Positions 1 to 5,032 are shown, numbered from the stretch's first letter. The stretch: DNA of 5,032 bases from Candidatus Altarchaeota archaeon (GCA_026394745.1 JAPKXP010000080.1:1-5032); one strand, 5' to 3'. The notes: a model not told the origin generated them from the letters alone. Translations and numbers: made by a program.

Positions 1-225
1 GCGGCCATGAAAGTGAAAAAACTTATGCTGGAGGGCGGCGGACACTTGAACAGGAGCATGATTGAGGAGGACTTGGTGGACGAGATGAACATCACGGTCG
101 CGCCGAGGTTCATCGGCGAAGGAGTCCACATAACCGAGGGACTAGTCAAAAGGGAGAACGAGTTCAAGCTCAAGAAAATTATTAGACTGGACGACCAGGT
201 CGTCCTCAACTACAAGAGAAAATGA
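1..225 (+). CDS. arfC: Archaeal pyrimidinone-phosphate reductase (ArfC/RibD C-terminal type), 5'-truncated
   Basis: This is the C-terminal end of a dihydrofolate-reductase-fold enzyme. The family uses NADPH to reduce 2,5-diamino-6-(ribosylamino)pyrimidin-4-one 5'-phosphate to the ribitylamino compound, an early step of archaeal riboflavin synthesis in the cytosol. The frame is open to the first base, so the ATG at 7 is probably an internal methionine: about 74 residues are visible of a protein normally near 220. The visible part has the family signature LMLEGGG, followed by the EEDLVDEMNITVAPRFIGEG pattern (x-DLVDE, then a strand and x-AP-x-x-IGEG), which matches the end of RibD/ArfC reductases and forms part of the cofactor pocket. 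Its stop overlaps the ribB start as ATGA, which suggests translational coupling. The family call is firm; substrate assignment rests on the riboflavin neighbours and on archaeal precedent. Confidence 0.85.
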   Translation, partial: AAMKVKKLMLEGGGHLNRSMIEEDLVDEMNITVAPRFIGEGVHITEGLVKRENEFKLKKIIRLDDQVVLNYKRK

Positions 226-896
226 ACAACATTGACGAGGCTGCGAAGGCCTTGAAGGAAGGGAAATTCGTCTTGATGCACGACGCAAGCGGCAGGGAGA
301 ACGAGACTGACATGGTCGTCGCAGGAGAGAAGATTACGCCGGAACACATCGCGAGGATGAGGACGGACGGGGGCGGACTGATTTGCGTTGCGATGGGGAT
401 GAGTATCGCGGAGAGGCTGGAGCTCGCTTTCATGGCGGACATCTACAGGAAGGCTGCCGCAAGCTTCCCAGTTTTAGCGCACCTTAAGGCAGACGACATA
501 CCCTACGACGAGAAGAGCAGCTTTTCGATTACGATAAACCACAGGAAGACTTTCACGGGCATAACTGACGTCGACAGAGCCTTGACCATAAGGGAGTTTG
601 CGAAGCTCGCTGACAAGCCGAACGCAGAGGACTTCGGCAGGAACTTCAGGACTCCGGGCCACGTGCATCTTCTCATCTCGTCGGGTCTTGAGAACAGGGA
701 GGGACACACTGAACTCTCCGTCGCGCTGATGGAATTGGCTAAGCTTAAGCCTTTGGCTGTGATATGCGAGATGATGGACTCGGAAACGCACAAGTCGCTC
801 AGCCCCGGGAAGGCAGGGGAGTACGCTGTAAGGAACGGCCTCGTATTCCTGGAGACCGACGAAGTCAAGAAGACGTACCTCGGAGGCAAAAGATGA
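222..896 (+). CDS. ribB: 3,4-dihydroxy-2-butanone 4-phosphate synthase (RibB), stand-alone archaeal type
   Basis: RibB converts ribulose 5-phosphate to 3,4-dihydroxy-2-butanone 4-phosphate and formate, supplying the four-carbon unit used by RibH. The 224-residue length fits a single-domain archaeal enzyme; there is no fused GTP cyclohydrolase II domain. Family motifs are present in order: the acidic loop D21-x3-RENETD (25-30), DGGGLIC (49-55), the HRKTFTGITDVDRA block (107-120), RTPGHV (143-148, His147), REGHTE (159-164) and ICEMM (181-185, Glu183). These carry the expected metal and substrate ligands. The acidic loop reads DASGRENE, somewhat less acidic than the bacterial DDEDRENE that I recall, but the two glutamates are kept. 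The start at 222 overlaps the reductase stop (ATGA); no strong Shine-Dalgarno precedes it, so re-initiation is likely. The 3' end contains the ribC ribosome binding site. The assignment is secure from motifs alone. Confidence 0.96.
   Translation: MNNIDEAAKALKEGKFVLMHDASGRENETDMVVAGEKITPEHIARMRTDGGGLICVAMGMSIAERLELAFMADIYRKAAASFPVLAHLKADDIPYDEKSSFSITINHRKTFTGITDVDRALTIREFAKLADKPNAEDFGRNFRTPGHVHLLISSGLENREGHTELSVALMELAKLKPLAVICEMMDSETHKSLSPGKAGEYAVRNGLVFLETDEVKKTYLGGKR
882..886 (+). promoter_or_regulatory. Shine-Dalgarno for ribC, inside the end of ribB
   Basis: GGAGG lies 6 bases before the ATG at 893. It decides the ribC start: the same frame is open further upstream to an ATG at 764, but that extension would lie wholly inside ribB and has no family similarity, whereas the protein starting at 893 begins with the conserved archaeal RibC N-terminus. 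Confidence 0.8.
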
Positions 897-1363
897 CGAG
901 AATCGGGATAGCAGACACCTCGTTCGCAAGGTACGACATGGCAAGGGACGCGATAGACGAAATAAAGCAGAGCGTCGGCGGCGTGAAAATCGTCAGGTAC
1001 ACGGTTCCTGGCATAAAGGACCTGCCTGTCGCATGCAAGAAGCTGATTGAAGAGAAGGAGTGCGAGCTCGTGATTGCACTTGGAATGCCTGGAGCGAAAC
1101 CGATAGACAGGTCGTGCGCGCACGAAGCAAGCCTTGGAATAATCCAGGCGCAACTTTTGACGAACACTCACATAATCGAAGTCTTCGTCCACGAGGACGA
1201 AGCTGAAACGGAAAAGGAGCTCGCGAAGCTCGCAGAGACGCGCGCTAGAGAGCATGCATTGAACGCGGTGAAACTCTTGTTCAATCCGAGGCAGCTCCAG
1301 CGCGAAGCCGGCACTGGACAAAGGCAGGGCTACGAGGACGCGAGAGCGATAAAGCAAAAGTAA
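893..1363 (+). CDS. ribC: Archaeal-type riboflavin synthase (RibC)
   Basis: Archaeal RibC dismutates two molecules of 6,7-dimethyl-8-ribityllumazine to riboflavin and 5-amino-6-ribitylaminouracil. It is a paralogue of lumazine synthase and unrelated to the trimeric bacterial riboflavin synthase. The 156-residue protein carries the family landmarks: GIADTSFARYDMARDA (5-20), TVPGIKDLPVACKKL (37-51), ALGMPG (62-67), CAHEASLG (75-82), HIIEVFVHEDEA (93-104) and a C-terminal region with ARxxEHA (about 117-122) and RQGYEDA. These match closely what I recall of the Methanocaldococcus enzyme, so it is probably an intact pentameric enzyme. The start overlaps the ribB stop by 4 bases (ATGA) and has its own GGAGG 6 bases upstream. 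ribH follows after 40 bases. This gene is the strongest archaeal marker in the window. Confidence 0.96.
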   Translation: MTRIGIADTSFARYDMARDAIDEIKQSVGGVKIVRYTVPGIKDLPVACKKLIEEKECELVIALGMPGAKPIDRSCAHEASLGIIQAQLLTNTHIIEVFVHEDEAETEKELAKLAETRAREHALNAVKLLFNPRQLQREAGTGQRQGYEDARAIKQK

Positions 1364-1364
1364 A

Positions 1365-1382
1365 TTAAGAATCTTAAGAATC
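1365..1382 (+). repeat. TTAAGAATC tandem repeat / small palindrome in the ribC-ribH spacer
   Basis: The spacer contains two exact adjacent copies of the 9-mer TTAAGAATC (1365-1373 and 1374-1382). The same bases also make an inverted repeat, TTAAGA-A-TCTTAA (1365-1377), with perfect 6-base arms around one central base. It sits just before the ribH Shine-Dalgarno. It could be an operator, part of a weak internal promoter, or chance in an AT-rich spacer; the sequence alone does not decide. Confidence 0.45.
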
Positions 1383-1388
1383 AACAAA

Positions 1389-1396
1389 GAGGTGAT
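1389..1396 (+). promoter_or_regulatory. Strong Shine-Dalgarno for ribH
   Basis: GAGGTGAT is fully complementary to the 3' end of 16S rRNA and lies 7 bases before the ATG at 1404. It is the longest Shine-Dalgarno match in the riboflavin block, so ribH is likely translated independently at a high rate. This makes sense because lumazine synthase commonly forms large assemblies. Confidence 0.8.
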
Positions 1397-1403
1397 GTAG
1401 GAG

Positions 1404-1826
1404 ATGGCAATAAACATGGGAATCGTCGCATCGGAGTTCAACTACGACATAACCTATGCGATGTTGGAGTTGGCGAAGGAGCACGCCAAGTTTCTGGGAG
1501 TGAACGTGACGACTATAGCGAAAGTCCCCGGAGTATTTGACATGCCCCTCGCGGTGAAGAAGGTGTTGGAGAGGAAGGACGTCGACGTCGTGGTGACGCT
1601 CGGAGCGGTCATCGAAGGACAGACCGAGCACGACGAGATTGTGATACAGCACGCCGCAAGAAAGATTGTGGACTTATCCCTTGATTACGATAAGCCGGTG
1701 GCACTCGGAATCGCAGGACCGGGAATGACAAGGCTTGAAGCCCACAAGCGCGTCGAATACGCGAAACGCGCAGTCGAGGCTGCGGTGAAGAGTTACAAGG
1801 CGATAAAAGAAATCGAAAAGAAATAA
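1404..1826 (+). CDS. ribH: 6,7-dimethyl-8-ribityllumazine synthase (RibH)
   Basis: RibH condenses 5-amino-6-ribitylaminouracil with the RibB product to form 6,7-dimethyl-8-ribityllumazine, the substrate of RibC. The 140-residue protein has the lumazine synthase landmarks: an N-terminal GIVASEFNYDIT strand-loop (6-17) where the aromatic residue stacks on the pyrimidine, VPGVFDMPLAVKK (41-53) for the phosphate and substrate pocket, and GAVIEGQTEHDEIV (67-80), in which His76 aligns with the catalytic histidine of bacterial GAVIxGxTxH. The later GIAGPGMTRLEAHKRV block is typical of archaeal members. Length is normal for a short archaeal RibH. It is the last gene of the + strand block: a strong Shine-Dalgarno precedes it and a hairpin terminator begins about 18 bases after its stop. 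It is a visible paralogue of the preceding ribC. Confidence 0.96.
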   Translation: MAINMGIVASEFNYDITYAMLELAKEHAKFLGVNVTTIAKVPGVFDMPLAVKKVLERKDVDVVVTLGAVIEGQTEHDEIVIQHAARKIVDLSLDYDKPVALGIAGPGMTRLEAHKRVEYAKRAVEAAVKSYKAIKEIEKK

Positions 1827-1843
1827 AACAAAAAATGAAGGCT

Positions 1844-1870
1844 GGGGGGATTATAACCCCCATACTTTTT
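1844..1870. terminator. Bidirectional hairpin terminator between convergent blocks
   Basis: GGGGG (1845-1849) pairs with CCCCC (1857-1861) around the 7-base loop ATTATAA. On the + strand the hairpin is followed by ATACTTTTTAT, and on the - strand by a T-rich run complementary to the A-run at 1821-1835. The whole 47-base gap between the two convergent stops (1826 and 1874) is taken up by this structure. Archaeal termination depends mainly on T-tracts, and both directions have one. Confidence 0.65.
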
Positions 1871-1873
1871 ATC

Positions 1874-2536
1874 CTACATTTTTTTCCCGCATTCGCCGCA
1901 GAATCTCGTGCCTGCGGGGTTTTTGGCTCCGCACTTCGGGCATTTCGTCTGGTCTAAAGGCGCTCCGCAGTTGTTGCAGAATTTTCCTTCGCCTGCGGGC
2001 TTTCCGCATCCTGGACAGAGTGTCTGCTTTGAATCTATCTCGCCTGTGAAGACTTTCGTGTTGGCTGCCTTGTCCTGTATGTCCGCCACCTTCTTCTTGG
2101 CTCTCGCGGAGGCGACTTCAACAGCTTCTCTCGGAGCGTCCTCGACACAGAGTCCGTCCTGCTCGTTCCAGCAGTTCTCGCACACCCACTTGGTGCACTT
2201 CGGGCAGCGGTGGAAGTGTCCTTTAGCCTCGTTCTGCGACTTCTCAAAAGATTCGTCGTGCTCCTTATGCCAGTCCGGGCTCTGTCCTTCGAACCTCTCG
2301 CCTATCACGTCGGCGCCGCGCTCTACGCCGTAACCGAGGCTGTATTTGCCGGTAAGCTGGGCTGCCGCGCTGAGTAGCCCGCCTATGCCCTTCAGCAGCT
2401 TGCCTTTGCTGTAAGTCTTGGACTCCATGAACTTTGTCTTGTATCCTTCCCTGCAGTTGTCGCAGAAAAACGTGAACTGGAATCCAGCGTCAGTGCTGTT
2501 GTCAGCAAAATTGTCCGTAAAAGCTTGCAGTGTCAT
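1874..2536 (-). CDS. Multi-zinc-ribbon protein, cytosolic, function unknown
   Basis: The 220-residue soluble protein has no signal peptide or clear membrane segment. The N-terminal half starts with a knuckle C25-DN-C28 followed by REGYKTKF, then a Gly/Ala-rich stretch (50-79) and a second cysteine cluster C111-PK-C114, WVC119-EN-C122-WN, GLC130. The arrangement CxxCxxGY ... CPxCxxWVCxxCWNxxxGLC resembles a widespread uncharacterised zinc-ribbon family that I recall from bacteria and archaea. A charged, probably helical linker follows (136-158). The C-terminus is a double zinc ribbon: CPGCGK/CNNCGA (174-190) and CPKCGA/CGECGK (199-216). In the family the GLC motif usually continues to a second cysteine (GLCxxCAP); here it reads GLCVEDAP, so one ligand seems lost. 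GAGGT 5 bases before the ATG supports this start. It lies 15 bases after the membrane zinc-ribbon gene and is probably co-transcribed, so the two proteins may interact. No enzymatic motif is visible. Confidence 0.88.
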   Translation of the reverse strand: MTLQAFTDNFADNSTDAGFQFTFFCDNCREGYKTKFMESKTYSKGKLLKGIGGLLSAAAQLTGKYSLGYGVERGADVIGERFEGQSPDWHKEHDESFEKSQNEAKGHFHRCPKCTKWVCENCWNEQDGLCVEDAPREAVEVASARAKKKVADIQDKAANTKVFTGEIDSKQTLCPGCGKPAGEGKFCNNCGAPLDQTKCPKCGAKNPAGTRFCGECGKKM

Positions 2537-2541
2537 TTTAA

Positions 2542-2546
2542 ACCTC
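2542..2546 (-). promoter_or_regulatory. Shine-Dalgarno for the 220-residue zinc-ribbon gene
   Basis: On the - strand GAGGT lies 5 bases before the ATG at 2536, within the 15-base gap after the preceding gene's stop. It supports the chosen start and separate initiation of this cistron. Confidence 0.7.
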
Positions 2547-2551
2547 TTTGA

Positions 2552-3922
2552 TTATTTTAAACTCTTCCCGCATCTAACGCACTTGTCGCCTACTGGCGGC
2601 TGCTTGGCATCGCAGTACGGGCAGAATACCTTGATTTCTTCGCCGCAATTATCGCAGTACTCGCCGAAGAACGTCTTCTTGCCGCACTTCGGGCAGTCGA
2701 TTGTTAGCGAGAGGCCGCATCCTGGGCACTTCTGCCAGTCCTTCTGCACGGGATTCTTGCATTTCGGGCACCTGAGCGGGCCGAGCGGGTTGGATTTGCC
2801 GCAGAGCGGGCAGACGTTGGAGTTGGGGGGAATCATCTTGTCGCAGTACCTGCACGGGTGCTTGTATCCGACTATGCTCTCGGTTGCGCCAGCGCCTCCT
2901 GACGAGTATTCCGGCTGCATTTCGCCGTATTTTTTCTTCCTTAGGAACAGGAAGTATATTAGTATAGATAGTATTATGACGACGGCAATGAATGCGGCCA
3001 CCGCTATCGCAGCCATCTTCCAGTCTATGCTTGGAAACCAGGATTGCTCTTGGCTTCCGCCTTGACCGCCGGTGCCGGCACCGCCGCCGGAGCCGGGGAA
3101 GCTGAGCGTGTACTCGACCACGCTATTGCTGCATCCTCCGTCGCAGGTTACTGCGACGTAGATGTCCTCGTCTTTCGTGATTCCGACTGAATTCCTGACC
3201 GCAGCGCCAGGATTCAACGCGGTCTTTTCTTCTATGAGCTGCTTGTTCAGGTCGTATACTGCAACCTTCATAAGCGCGTTGCTTTTAGGATTCGCTTCGA
3301 CCGTCAGTACCACACCCTTCTTGGCTGAAACCCGGTAGGTGTCAACAGTGTCCGAGCCCTTACCCCCAGCAAGGTATCCCGTGTATCTGCCGGGTGTTAT
3401 CGCCATCGCAGACTCGAATTCTCCGCCGGCATCTGTGCTGCTGCCAGCGTCGTACTTGTCTGAAACTGAGAGTGTTATCGACGATGTTGCGGGGCCGTCG
3501 ACCTTCACCGTAACGTAATACTTTTCAGAGTTCGCTAGACCTGCGAGATTGATTGAAGCTGGCGCGTCGTATGCTGCCACGCCGTTTTTGTCGACTTCCT
3601 TCCTGTCTTCATCGTACAGTCCGAAAGTGACGCTGGAGCCTAGACTGGTTTTTCCCTTGAGCGACCCTGAAGCAGAAATCTCCTGGCCGGCCTTCAAGCC
3701 CTTGACGTAGAAGTACTGGGTGCTGTCCTGCACGCTCGGCCCTGAAGGAAGCGCGACGCCGAGCTCGCCCTCGTACGCGCCAGGCGAAAGCTCTACTGCA
3801 GCATCGAAGCTGCTTCCGCCGGAGGGAAGGGGCGCCGGCGGCAGGCTAGCCAGAGCCGAGGACAAGCCGGACAAAAAAACCGCAATCACGAGAGACGCCA
3901 GAATCAAATTCCTTTTTTCCAT
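2552..3922 (-). CDS. Single-pass membrane protein: two extracytoplasmic beta domains, cytosolic zinc-ribbon tail
   Basis: The 456-residue protein reads as follows. A signal peptide (KR at 3-4, hydrophobic 5-20, likely cleavage after ALA at 23-25) leads to two related beta-rich domains. Each opens with F(D/E)xAxx(L/I)(S/T)PGxYxGxL, at 39-54 and 169-184, a pattern like PPC (pre-peptidase C-terminal) sandwich domains; the second has C260-x3-C264, a possible disulfide. A Gly-rich linker (277-290) leads to one membrane helix (about 303-327) closed by RKKK (328-331), so the C-terminus is cytosolic. The tail has eight CxxC knuckles forming four zinc ribbons: 357/371, 385/399, 410/423 and 434/448. 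No catalytic motif is seen; a surface sensor, adhesin or assembly scaffold is possible but unproven. The ATG at 3922 is chosen because AGGAGG lies 8 bases upstream; the TTG just before it (3925) is an alternative that would add one residue. The next gene follows after 15 bases. Confidence 0.9.
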   Translation of the reverse strand: MEKRNLILASLVIAVFLSGLSSALASLPPAPLPSGGSSFDAAVELSPGAYEGELGVALPSGPSVQDSTQYFYVKGLKAGQEISASGSLKGKTSLGSSVTFGLYDEDRKEVDKNGVAAYDAPASINLAGLANSEKYYVTVKVDGPATSSITLSVSDKYDAGSSTDAGGEFESAMAITPGRYTGYLAGGKGSDTVDTYRVSAKKGVVLTVEANPKSNALMKVAVYDLNKQLIEEKTALNPGAAVRNSVGITKDEDIYVAVTCDGGCSNSVVEYTLSFPGSGGGAGTGGQGGSQEQSWFPSIDWKMAAIAVAAFIAVVIILSILIYFLFLRKKKYGEMQPEYSSGGAGATESIVGYKHPCRYCDKMIPPNSNVCPLCGKSNPLGPLRCPKCKNPVQKDWQKCPGCGLSLTIDCPKCGKKTFFGEYCDNCGEEIKVFCPYCDAKQPPVGDKCVRCGKSLK

Positions 3923-3930
3923 CAAGACAC

Positions 3931-3936
3931 CCTCCT
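3931..3936 (-). promoter_or_regulatory. Shine-Dalgarno for the membrane zinc-ribbon gene
   Basis: AGGAGG on the - strand lies 8 bases before the ATG at 3922 and 5 bases before the in-frame TTG at 3925. It fits either start; ATG is preferred because its spacing is good and it is the commoner codon. The site lies in the 19-base gap after the preceding gene. Confidence 0.75.
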
Positions 3937-3941
3937 AATTT

Positions 3942-4898
3942 TTATTTTTTGGATGAGACTTTTATTTTGTTTATTGATGAGAATATCGAACTAAAAATGC
4001 CTTCCGCCTCCTCGCGGTTGAGGTAGCCGTCCTTCGCGTAGACGCTGTCTTCGGGAACCATCTCCTTCCTCGTGTAGGTTTTGCCTTCGACTTTTTCGAC
4101 GTACGTCTTGGTCTTGAACCTGGTGAGGGACTGGCAGAAAGTGCTTCCCGGCGGAAACGCGCCTGCGGAGTATAGGAGCGAGCCTGAGACGATGTAATTT
4201 TTGACTGCGACCGCCTGACAGTATTTCTTTCCAGACTGATCTTTCATGTAGACTGCGTCCTCGCCGAGAAACTTGGCCTTCTCAAGATTCATCCCGGATT
4301 TTGCGAAGCTTTCTTTCATCTGCGCTGAAGCCTTCTCGATTTCCTTGGTTATCTTCTCGAAGTCCGCCGGGTTGACGTATGATTTAACGCGCTCGTCCTT
4401 GAACACGTCCTTGAGCGAGTATCCTTCAGGCATGCCTGGGATTGGAGCTTCAAGCAGGCCCTGCGACAGGGTGACGTACTGGCTTTCAAGCGCCTGCAAC
4501 GCCGTCTTCCGGTCGGGGTAGCGTACTACCGTAACGTTTGCGGTGTAGTCGAACCGTTCTGGCGTCACCGCGTTAAACTGCTTCCTCAAGTCCTGAACCT
4601 TCTCCGGCGTCCAGCCGCGCATGAATCCCGTTGCGGCGCTCTCGGACATTGTCTCGAAGAACTTGGACATCGTGCCTTTGGTAGTGCGGACTCCGGCAGC
4701 GTACACATTCCCGCCTGGAGACTCCGGCAATACGCCGGGATTCAATAGCTTCGGGTCTGCCTTGTTTTCAGGGTTGATGTGGCCCAGCATCACGGCTATC
4801 TGGCTTCCGCCTTCAGTCTTGGAATACTCCTCCCAGGTTTTAGGAAGCCATCCCAAAGGAAGGATGCTCCCGACTTTTTCCTCTTGCTTTGCCGGCAT
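3942..4898 (-). CDS. Hypothetical soluble protein, 318 residues, unrecognised
   Basis: I do not recognise this family. The protein has no signal peptide, no membrane helix and no zinc knuckle, so it is predicted cytosolic, unlike the product of the next gene. Visible features: an N-terminal LGWLPKTWEEYSK segment (15-27); a mixed region with NVTVVRYPDRKTALQALESQ (121-140); a charged helix that may be a coiled coil (177-205); then FLGEDAVYMKDQSGKKYCQAVAVKNYIVSGSLL (210-242), a beta-hairpin-like stretch ending in the second of only two cysteines (C227, C255); and a Lys-rich C-terminus. The GEDAVYM...VAVKNYIVSG pattern loosely recalls extracellular sensor or lipoprotein domains, but without a secretion signal I do not assign one. 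The start ATG lies one base after the upstream stop (TAA-A-ATG) with no clear Shine-Dalgarno, suggesting re-initiation. The next in-frame Met is residue 37, so this start is favoured. The membrane gene follows after 19 bases. Confidence 0.85.
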   Translation of the reverse strand: MPAKQEEKVGSILPLGWLPKTWEEYSKTEGGSQIAVMLGHINPENKADPKLLNPGVLPESPGGNVYAAGVRTTKGTMSKFFETMSESAATGFMRGWTPEKVQDLRKQFNAVTPERFDYTANVTVVRYPDRKTALQALESQYVTLSQGLLEAPIPGMPEGYSLKDVFKDERVKSYVNPADFEKITKEIEKASAQMKESFAKSGMNLEKAKFLGEDAVYMKDQSGKKYCQAVAVKNYIVSGSLLYSAGAFPPGSTFCQSLTRFKTKTYVEKVEGKTYTRKEMVPEDSVYAKDGYLNREEAEGIFSSIFSSINKIKVSSKK

Positions 4899-4899
4899 T

Positions 4900-5032
4900 T
4901 TATGCTGTAGGCTCGTTTTTGACCCACTTGGATTCGTCGTCCTCGCAGGACGCGTTGAATTTGAGCAGGTCGTTGACGTCCTTCTTCCATTGTTCAGGGG
5001 AGGCGTGGATTACGCGGCCTATGTAAAGCCGC
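4900..5032 (-). CDS. C-terminal end of an unidentified protein, cut by the window edge
   Basis: A frame on the - strand is open from the window end to a TAA at 4902-4900 and encodes 43 visible residues, beginning RLYIGRVIHASPEQWKKD and ending KWVKNEPTA. The N-terminus lies outside the window. The fragment is hydrophilic, has two tryptophans and a single cysteine, and shows no zinc knuckle or other motif that I can name. It is supported as coding because its stop is only one base from the start of the next gene, in the same orientation, as is typical inside an archaeal operon, and the frame stays open to the edge. It is probably the upstream member of the zinc-ribbon block; the function is unknown. 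Confidence 0.65.
   Translation of the reverse strand, partial: RLYIGRVIHASPEQWKKDVNDLLKFNASCEDDESKWVKNEPTA

Noticed and set aside
764..892. N-terminal extension of RibC to an upstream in-frame ATG.
   Set aside because: The added 43 residues overlap ribB entirely and match nothing in RibC, while the ATG at 893 has a GGAGG 6 bases upstream and starts the conserved N-terminus.
1361..1368. TAAATTAA as a TATA box for ribH.
   Set aside because: A start site about 25 bases downstream would fall on or after the Shine-Dalgarno, leaving almost no leader. It is kept only as a possibility within the palindrome finding.
503..1441. Long open frame on the - strand (312 codons) across ribB, ribC and the ribH start.
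   Set aside because: It lies antisense to three motif-verified riboflavin genes, its translation is Arg/Leu/Ser-rich without domains, and no ribosome binding site supports it. It is a by-product of codon bias on the coding strand.
1925..2700. Recurrent DNA word around gcacttcgggca (near 1930, 2194 and 2682), at first suggesting a dispersed repeat.
   Set aside because: Each copy is the antisense of a Cys-Pro-Lys-Cys zinc knuckle encoded with the same codons, so protein constraint explains it.
2418..3065. 215-codon + strand open frame antisense to the two zinc-ribbon genes.
   Set aside because: It crosses the gene junction on the other strand, and its repeated GHF/FGHL-like words are simply the antisense of the CPKCG knuckle codons.
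3923..3941. AT-rich stretch before the membrane protein gene as a possible internal promoter.
   Set aside because: It is too close to the start codon for a TATA box with a normal archaeal leader, and it is mostly the Shine-Dalgarno plus the preceding gene's Lys-rich end.

Overview
The window looks archaeal. The clearest sign is the riboflavin gene set on the + strand. It holds the C-terminal end of an ArfC/RibD-type pyrimidinone reductase, a stand-alone archaeal-type RibB, an archaeal RibC (the riboflavin synthase that descends from lumazine synthase and is unrelated to the bacterial enzyme of the same name), and RibH. Proteins on both strands are dense in CxxC zinc knuckles, Arg is often AGG, and most starts have a Shine-Dalgarno sequence. 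I cannot place the lineage further; a euryarchaeal or DPANN-type genome would fit.

Layout. Positions 1-1826 (+ strand) hold four tightly packed genes, arfC(partial)-ribB-ribC-ribH. The first two junctions are 4-base ATGA overlaps. The third is a 40-base AT-rich spacer carrying a small palindrome/tandem repeat and a strong Shine-Dalgarno. Positions 1844-1870 form a G5/C5 hairpin flanked by T-runs on both strands, a likely shared terminator for the two convergent gene blocks. Positions 1874-5032 (- strand) hold a second block that reads leftward: an unidentified gene cut by the window end, a 318-residue soluble protein of unknown function, a 456-residue single-pass membrane protein (secreted-type beta domains outside, four zinc ribbons inside), and a 220-residue soluble multi-zinc-ribbon protein. 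Gaps are 1, 19 and 15 bases, so this is very likely one transcript.

How the genes work together. The + strand set covers late riboflavin synthesis. ArfC reduces the ribosylaminopyrimidine. RibB makes the four-carbon unit from ribulose 5-phosphate. RibH joins that unit to the ribityl-aminouracil to give lumazine. RibC dismutates two lumazines to riboflavin. The GTP cyclohydrolase and riboflavin kinase steps are not in the window. The - strand block has no link to riboflavin that I can see. Its likeliest theme is a membrane-anchored zinc-ribbon protein with a cytosolic zinc-ribbon partner, and it is the part most worth following up. No stretch above 300 bases lacks a gene, and I see no RNA gene, insertion sequence or CRISPR array.
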